Shown: piece after piece, positions 5,344 to 9,987 of the stretch
Layout of the letters: the number at the start of each line of letters is the position of its first letter
Position numbering within the stretch: position 1 is the first letter of the stretch
Source of the DNA: Caldilineaceae bacterium
GTDB taxonomy: Bacteria > Chloroflexota > Anaerolineae > Caldilineales > Caldilineaceae
Reading direction: 5' to 3'
Assembly (NCBI GenBank): GCA_028819675.1
Contig: JAPPKT010000053.1
Span: 1 to 9,987, forward strand
DNA: 9,987 bases
Program-made: the position numbers and the translations under genes
The notes under the pieces: model-generated
The model's input: only the letters and a program-made list of their open reading frames with translations
What the model was told of the DNA's origin: nothing
The model's database searches: none

Positions 5344-6339
5344 ATGAAAACCTACATTTTGCAGCGTTTCCTCCAGATGATCATCGTCATGGTCGTGGTC
5401 ATGCTGGTCAGCTTCATCATCGTGGAACTCCCGCCCGGCGACTTCCTCACTACGCTGCGCGAGCAACTGACCGACCAAAACGTCGACCCTAAGGTCATCG
5501 ACTCGACGGTGGAGATGTACCGGGCGCGCTACGGCCTTGGCGAAAACTGGTTCATCCGCTTTGGCAAATGGGCCTGGTCGCTAATGAAGGGCGACATGGG
5601 CTACTCCATGCAGCACAACCGGCCCGCCAGTGAGCTGATGGGTGAGCGCCTCAGCCTGACTATCTGGATCAGCATCGCTACCCTCATCTTCATGTTCGTG
5701 GTGGCGGTCCCGATAGGCATGCTCTCTGCCATCAAACAGTATTCGGCCTGGGACCACTCATTCACTTTCCTGGCGCTATTGGGGGTCTCTGTGCCCAGTT
5801 TCATTACGGCGCTCGTCTTTCTGCTGTTATCGGTCACTTTGCTCGGGGCGACCACGGTTGCCGGCCTGTTCTCCCCCGAATATGTGACGGCGGAATGGTC
5901 CTGGGCCAAGTTCGTGGATATGCTCAAGCATGTCTGGATCATCCTGTTCATCGTCGGGCTAGGCGACACGGCGAGCACGATTCGCGTCATGCGCGCGCGC
6001 ATGCTCGACACGCTGGGCGAGCCGTATATCGACACCGCGCGCATGAAAGGGCTGTCCGGCGCCAAGATCTACTTTCGCCACGCCCTGCGCGTCGCCATCA
6101 ATCCCATTATTTCCAGCATCGGCCTGCGCTTTCCACAGATCATCAGCGGCTCAACGATCGTCGCCATCGTCCTGACGCTGCCCCTGATCGGCCCGTTGCT
6201 GCTCGAGGCCTTACTGGGCGAGGACGTCTATCTCGCCTGCAGCATTCTGGTGGTCCTGACGCTGGCCCTCGTCATCGGCAACTTCCTGGCGGACCTCGCC
6301 CTGGCCTGGCTTGACCCGCGGATACGATTCGAGAGTTAG
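5344..6339 (+). CDS. ABC importer permease, DppB/OppB family
   Basis: This 331-residue inner-membrane protein is one half of the translocation channel of a dipeptide/oligopeptide-type importer. Predicted membrane segments lie near 9-29, 104-129, 139-173, 197-212, 255-280 and 297-322. A large extracytoplasmic loop after the first segment contains the family-typical GDMGYS (83-88). The cytoplasmic EAA loop that docks onto the ATPase runs from about 226 to 254 and includes DTARMKGLSGAKIYF. The C-terminal LDPRIRFES is characteristic of DppB-type permeases. An in-frame TGA at 5335-5337 lies just upstream, fixing the ATG at 5344, but no Shine-Dalgarno sequence is visible. The next permease begins 12 bp after the stop, consistent with co-translation. 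Length is typical of the family. Confidence 0.93.
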   Translation: MKTYILQRFLQMIIVMVVVMLVSFIIVELPPGDFLTTLREQLTDQNVDPKVIDSTVEMYRARYGLGENWFIRFGKWAWSLMKGDMGYSMQHNRPASELMGERLSLTIWISIATLIFMFVVAVPIGMLSAIKQYSAWDHSFTFLALLGVSVPSFITALVFLLLSVTLLGATTVAGLFSPEYVTAEWSWAKFVDMLKHVWIILFIVGLGDTASTIRVMRARMLDTLGEPYIDTARMKGLSGAKIYFRHALRVAINPIISSIGLRFPQIISGSTIVAIVLTLPLIGPLLLEALLGEDVYLACSILVVLTLALVIGNFLADLALAWLDPRIRFES

Positions 6340-6345
6340 AAGGAG
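6340..6345 (+). promoter_or_regulatory. Shine-Dalgarno that decides a GTG start
   Basis: AAGGAG lies six bases before the GTG at 6352 and directly after the TAG (6337-6339) of the preceding permease gene. It is the reason for choosing the GTG over any later ATG, and it suggests translational coupling between the two permeases. Confidence 0.85.
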
Positions 6346-6351
6346 CGCTGA

Positions 6352-7500
6352 GTGGAGCAAAACGCGGTGGGAAACGGCCGGCACCTTCAGGACGAAAATG
6401 GGACGGAGGAGCGTTTCGACGTAACCAAACAGGTCTCCTACGGACGTCTCATCTACCTGCGTTTTCTGAGAAACCATGCTGCCGTCGTCGCGGCCTTTGC
6501 GCTTGTGTTTATCTACCTGATAACGCTGGTGTGTCCATTCTTCGCTCCCTATGATCCGAACACGCGCTTTCTGGAGAAGGTCGCGCATCCTCCGCTCCTG
6601 CCCACGTTCATCGACGCCGAGGGCCAGTTCCACCTGCGGCCTTTCGTGTACGCGACCGTGCAGTCACGAGACCCGAAAACGATGGAGCGTATGTACACAA
6701 AGGACACGGCCCAGCGCTTTCCTATGCGGCTCTTCGTGCGCGGAGACGAGTACGATTTTCTCTTCTGGCACAGTGACGTGCATCTTTTCGGCGCGCAGGA
6801 TTCGCCGGTCTTTCTGCTGGGCACCGACACGCAGGGCCGCGATCTCTTCTCCCGCATCCTTTTCGGGGGCCGCATCTCTACCACTGTCGGGCTGATCGGC
6901 GTCGGGATCAGCCTCATTCTCGGCATTGTAATCGGCATGGCGTCCGGCTACCTCGGCGGCGCGGTCGACGCCGTCATCCAACGCGGCATTGAAGTACTGC
7001 TTTCCTTTCCCAGCCTGCCGTTGTGGATGGCACTTTCCTTATCTCTACCGCGTCACTGGAGTTCGATTCGCATTTTCCTGCTCATCACGATCCTGCTTTC
7101 GATTGTCGGCTGGGGCGGTCTGGCGCGGGTTGTGCGCGGCATGACGCTCGCGGTCAAATCTGAGGAGTTCGTGCTCGCGTCGCGTATGGGAGGCGGGGGA
7201 ACCTGGTGGATTCTGATTCGCCACATCCTGCCCACCAATCTGAGTTACGTAATCGTGGCAGCGACGCTGGCCGTGCCCGGGATCATTCTCGGCGAAACTG
7301 CGTTGAGCTTTCTGGGCCTCGGCATCCAACCGCCGATGATCAGCTGGGGGGTGCTGCTACAGGACGCGCAGAAAGTCTCTTTTCTTTCGCAGATGCCATG
7401 GCTGATCGCGCCGGCCTTCTTTATCATGGCGACCGTCCTCGCCTTCAACTTTATCGGCGACGGGCTGCGCGACGCCCTTGATCCATATTCCAACTTCTGA
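6352..7500 (+). CDS. ABC importer permease, DppC/OppC family, with long extracytoplasmic insert
   Basis: This 382-residue inner-membrane permease forms the second half of the channel. It begins with a cytoplasmic N-terminus and a first membrane segment at about 42-66. The family hallmark LGTDTQGRDLFSRILFGGR spans 156-174. Further membrane segments lie near 178-200, 215-232, 240-262, 297-322 and 350-370. The EAA-type coupling loop lies around 271-293 (EEFVLASRMGGGGTWW). The protein is about 80 residues longer than a typical DppC (about 300), because residues 69-155 form an extended extracytoplasmic segment between membrane segment 1 and the hallmark. The segment is polar and contains no recognised domain. 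It may contact the unusually large binding protein. The start is GTG, supported by AAGGAG at optimal spacing. The ATPase gene follows after 45 bp. Confidence 0.92.
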   Translation: MEQNAVGNGRHLQDENGTEERFDVTKQVSYGRLIYLRFLRNHAAVVAAFALVFIYLITLVCPFFAPYDPNTRFLEKVAHPPLLPTFIDAEGQFHLRPFVYATVQSRDPKTMERMYTKDTAQRFPMRLFVRGDEYDFLFWHSDVHLFGAQDSPVFLLGTDTQGRDLFSRILFGGRISTTVGLIGVGISLILGIVIGMASGYLGGAVDAVIQRGIEVLLSFPSLPLWMALSLSLPRHWSSIRIFLLITILLSIVGWGGLARVVRGMTLAVKSEEFVLASRMGGGGTWWILIRHILPTNLSYVIVAATLAVPGIILGETALSFLGLGIQPPMISWGVLLQDAQKVSFLSQMPWLIAPAFFIMATVLAFNFIGDGLRDALDPYSNF

Positions 7501-7545
7501 ACTGTTTCTATTTCGTATCTGCACTGACCGGCCACTCCCAAGCTG

Positions 7546-9759
7546 ATGAACGCCGCTCCAGATTCCGACAAAGTCTTGGACATTCGAAATCTCCAGGTCA
7601 GCTTCAGCTCCATTGCCGGCACCACGCGGGCGGTCAACGGGGTCAGTCTTGACGTGCGCAGCGGCGAGATCGTGGGTCTGGTGGGCGAAAGCGGCTGTGG
7701 GAAGAGCGTCACGATTCGCAGCATTGTCGGCCTCGTTCCGTCGCCGCCGGCCCGGTTCGAAAACGGTGAGATCTGGCTGCGCACGCGCCGGGGCATGACC
7801 GAGACGCTCGCGCTGCACAAGAACATGAAAGCACTGCGACAGATGCGCGGGCGCGATGTCTCAATGATCTTCCAGGAACCGATGCGCTCGGTGCACCCGA
7901 TGATGACGATCGGAAAGCAGATCACTGAGGGCATCCTCGAACACGAGGTCGTCGACCCGGCCGAAGCCTACGACCGTACTGTCGAAATGCTTGACCTTGT
8001 CGGCCTGCCGAACCCTGCCGCGCAGATGAACCGGTACGCGCACGAGCTTTCGGGCGGTATGCGTCAGCGCGCCCTGATTGCTTTGGCCCTTGTTTGCCAT
8101 CCCCAACTCCTGCTTGCGGACGAGCCGACCACAGCGTTGGATGTAACGATACAGGCCCAGATCCTCGAGTTGATCCGGGACCTGCGCGAGCGCATGAGGA
8201 TGTCGGTGCTGCTCATCACGCACAACATGGGCGTCGTCGCCAACCTCGCCGACCGCATTTCCGTCATGTATTTGGGCAAGATCATGGAGACGGGCACGGT
8301 TGAGGAGATTTTCAAAGAACCTGCTCACCCCTACACGCAGGGCCTTCTGGCGTCGATGCCGAGTCTTTTCAGCCAGCCCAAGACGCATTTGCAGTCCCTG
8401 CGCGGCGTCGTCCCAGAGCTTGCGATGGTGCCCAAGGGCTGCGTCTTCGCCGACCGCTGCCCCTACGTCATGCCCAAGTGCGACGAAACGCCGCCCGTGG
8501 TCGAACTGCGAGCCGACCATAATGCAGCCTGCTGGCTCTATGCTGACGGCGCGGAGTCGCAAGGCTCCCAAGTCGGAGCGACAGCCAAGCCGCCTCTTGC
8601 AACGGAGGATACGTCGAGGGATATCCAGACAACTGTCGGAGCGATCCCGGTACTCGGGTCTGAACCGGATTCAGACGCTTCCCGGGAGCAGCCTGCCGGC
8701 AGTGACACTGCCCAGTTGCAGGTTGAGAACGTCGCGCTCCACTATCCGATTCTGAGGGGACTTTTGCGACGCCAGGTCGGCACGGTCCGCGCCGTAGATG
8801 GCGTTGATTTGACGATCCGCCGAGGTGAGACGCTAGGCCTTGTCGGCGAGTCCGGATGCGGCAAGACTTCGGTTGGCCGTCTCGTTGCACGCCTGGTCGA
8901 GCCGACAGCCGGCCGAATCCGCTTTGGTGCGGACGGAGGGCTAGAGGAGATTACACACATTTCGCAGAAGGAGATGAAGCGGGTCCGTCGTGCGATGGGG
9001 ATGGTCTTTCAAGATCCACTCTCATCACTGAACGCGCGCATGAATATCCGCAACATCGTCGGCGAACCGTTAATGCTTCATCAGGTTGCCAAGGGAAGGG
9101 CGGTTGATGACCGCGTGGGCGAACTGTTGGAGATGGTTGGGCTGAGAGCGGCACACCAGAGCCGCTTTCCCCATGCTTTCAGCGGGGGCCAGCGCCAGCG
9201 GATTGCCATTGCGCGTGCGCTGGCCACTGAGCCAAGTCTCCTGGTGGCCGACGAGCCGGTCTCGGCGCTCGATGTTTCGGTCCAGGCGCAGATTCTCAAT
9301 CTTTTGCTTACGCTCCAACAGCAGTTCAATCTCTCGATGCTTTTCATTGCGCACGACATCGCGGTCGTCCGTCATGTCAGTGACCGCATCGCGGTGATGT
9401 ACCTGGGTAAGATCGTCGAGCTGGGCAACGCCCGCGAAATCTGCGTCCGGCCCGTTCATCCCTATACGGAAGCGCTCCTGGCCTCGATTCCACTGCCGAT
9501 GCCCGGTCTGGAAACGCTGCGGGAAATGCCCAAAGGCGACCTTCCCGACCCCGCCAATCCGCCCACTGGCTGCCGCTTCCACACTCGCTGCCCCTACAGC
9601 CAACCGATCTGCGAGGAGGAGGAACCCCTTCTGCGACACATTGCCGGCGATGCAGACCATTTCGGCGCCTGCCACTTTCAGGATGAACTGTACCTTGAGG
9701 GGGTTGAGGAGATAGATGAATTACACGCCCCTGGGGCGGCGGTCGCAGAGGGAAAGTAA
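7546..9759 (+). CDS. fused double ABC ATPase (DppD-DppF type) with two Cys4 motifs
   Basis: This 737-residue cytoplasmic protein carries both ATP-binding subunits of the importer in one chain. Half 1 has Walker A GESGCGKS (47-54), Q-loop Gln110, signature LSGGM (168-172), Walker B LLLADE (188-193) and His226. Half 2 has Walker A GESGCGKT (434-441), Gln489, signature FSGGQ (545-549), Walker B LLVADE (565-570) and His603. LSGGM versus FSGGQ fits a DppD-then-DppF order. Each half ends in the oligopeptide-transporter C-terminal domain with HPYT and four cysteines: C299, C305, C312, C329 and C676, C682, C689, C709. In OppD/DppD proteins such cysteines hold a [4Fe-4S] cluster. A variable hydrophilic linker (about 334-388) joins the halves. 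All catalytic residues look intact, so both sites should hydrolyse ATP. An in-frame TGA at 7525-7527 fixes the ATG at 7546 (or a CTG one codon earlier); no Shine-Dalgarno is visible. Fused ATPases of this layout also occur in GsiA and mycobacterial OppD. Confidence 0.94.
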   Translation: MNAAPDSDKVLDIRNLQVSFSSIAGTTRAVNGVSLDVRSGEIVGLVGESGCGKSVTIRSIVGLVPSPPARFENGEIWLRTRRGMTETLALHKNMKALRQMRGRDVSMIFQEPMRSVHPMMTIGKQITEGILEHEVVDPAEAYDRTVEMLDLVGLPNPAAQMNRYAHELSGGMRQRALIALALVCHPQLLLADEPTTALDVTIQAQILELIRDLRERMRMSVLLITHNMGVVANLADRISVMYLGKIMETGTVEEIFKEPAHPYTQGLLASMPSLFSQPKTHLQSLRGVVPELAMVPKGCVFADRCPYVMPKCDETPPVVELRADHNAACWLYADGAESQGSQVGATAKPPLATEDTSRDIQTTVGAIPVLGSEPDSDASREQPAGSDTAQLQVENVALHYPILRGLLRRQVGTVRAVDGVDLTIRRGETLGLVGESGCGKTSVGRLVARLVEPTAGRIRFGADGGLEEITHISQKEMKRVRRAMGMVFQDPLSSLNARMNIRNIVGEPLMLHQVAKGRAVDDRVGELLEMVGLRAAHQSRFPHAFSGGQRQRIAIARALATEPSLLVADEPVSALDVSVQAQILNLLLTLQQQFNLSMLFIAHDIAVVRHVSDRIAVMYLGKIVELGNAREICVRPVHPYTEALLASIPLPMPGLETLREMPKGDLPDPANPPTGCRFHTRCPYSQPICEEEEPLLRHIAGDADHFGACHFQDELYLEGVEEIDELHAPGAAVAEGK

Positions 9760-9822
9760 TTGCCAAAGAGGCCAGATGGAGGCAGTTGCGGTTTCAATCT
9801 GATGGCGCGAATAAGCAACTTG

Positions 9823-9828
9823 TATAGT
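9823..9828 (+). promoter_or_regulatory. weak candidate -10 element before the oxidoreductase gene
   Basis: TATAGT (5 of 6 matches) lies 28 bp before the ATG at 9857. The -35 region at the right distance (around 9799-9804) matches only about half the consensus. A separate inverted repeat, AGTTGC/GCAACT, with a 24-nt loop lies between about 9784 and 9820 but has no T-tract, so I do not call it a terminator. The 97-bp gap could also simply be read through from the ATPase gene. Confidence 0.25.
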
Positions 9829-9856
9829 CGCCAATTCCTCCCGATAAGGAGTTGCC

Positions 9857-9987
9857 ATGTCTGTCCAGATGGCCCAGTACGGGACAAAGCACTCGCACGC
9901 CGCAGACAAAGTCATTGCCATGCAGGAGAATGCAGATGTTGAACTGGTGGGCGTCTTTGAGCCTGACACAGAGTACCGCGCGCGGCT
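9857..9987 (+). CDS. Gfo/Idh/MocA-family oxidoreductase, N-terminal part
   Basis: Only the first 43 codons are present; the gene runs off the right edge. A strong AAGGAG (9846-9851 region) five to six bases upstream fixes the ATG. The translation shows YGTKHSHAADKVIAMQEN followed by DVELVGVFEPD. This corresponds to the first Rossmann strand and turn, helix, and second strand ending in an acidic residue in Gfo/Idh/MocA dehydrogenases, which are NAD(P)-dependent and mostly act on sugars, inositols or their derivatives. The usual GxGxxG is replaced by a GTKHSHA-type turn, a variant I recall from some subgroups with a His near this position. The start is short, with little sequence before the first strand. 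Its place after a complete importer operon suggests a catabolic partner, but substrate and completeness cannot be judged. Confidence 0.72.
   Translation, partial: MSVQMAQYGTKHSHAADKVIAMQENADVELVGVFEPDTEYRAR

Noticed and set aside
7245..7934. 229-codon minus-strand frame across the permease/ATPase junction
   Set aside because: It spans two well-supported genes on the other strand, and its Ser/Arg/Thr-rich product has no motif.
1..9987. Defence system, prophage or transposon
   Set aside because: No transposase, integrase, nuclease, toxin or phage-like gene is seen; all genes fit metabolic or transport families.

Overview
This is a GC-rich bacterial segment in which every recognisable gene lies on the + strand. 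The composition, the Ala/Pro-rich Tat-type solute-binding lipoprotein, the single polypeptide carrying both ABC ATPases, and the heptanucleotide tandem repeat all suggest a Chloroflexota-like organism, possibly of the Caldilineales/Anaerolineae/SAR202 type. That placement is an inference; no marker gene in the window proves it.

Left part (1-2790): a possible tail of an upstream gene ends at 56. It is followed by an RraA/HMG-aldolase-family protein (227-961), a 12-copy array of a 7-bp repeat that starts on that gene's stop codon (961-1044), a stand-alone MetV-type cysteine-rich protein (1141-1668) and a separate methylenetetrahydrofolate reductase catalytic subunit, MetF (1762-2733). A strong intrinsic terminator (2759-2790) closes this block. 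MetV and MetF together resemble the two-subunit methylene-THF reductases known from acetogens and other anaerobic-type C1 metabolism.

Right part (2791-9856): a complete dipeptide/oligopeptide-type (SBP family 5) ABC importer. It consists of a candidate promoter, a Tat-exported lipoprotein solute-binding protein (3064-5055), a 288-bp spacer with a long hairpin and a 14-bp palindrome, two permeases (5344-6339 and 6352-7500) and a fused double ATPase (7546-9759). The lipoprotein captures substrate, the two permeases form the channel, and the fused ATPase supplies both nucleotide-binding sites. Substrate class cannot be read from sequence alone: peptides are the family default, but oligosaccharides or other organics are possible.

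Right edge (9857-9987): the first 43 codons of a Gfo/Idh/MocA-type NAD(P)-dependent oxidoreductase. It may hint that the importer serves sugar or polyol catabolism.

The genes themselves belong to known families. I did not find a clearly undescribed system. The points most worth a second look are the stop-codon-anchored heptamer array, the RraA-MetV-MetF grouping, the palindrome overlapping a candidate promoter upstream of the permeases, and the hairpin separating the binding-protein cistron from the membrane-component cistrons.
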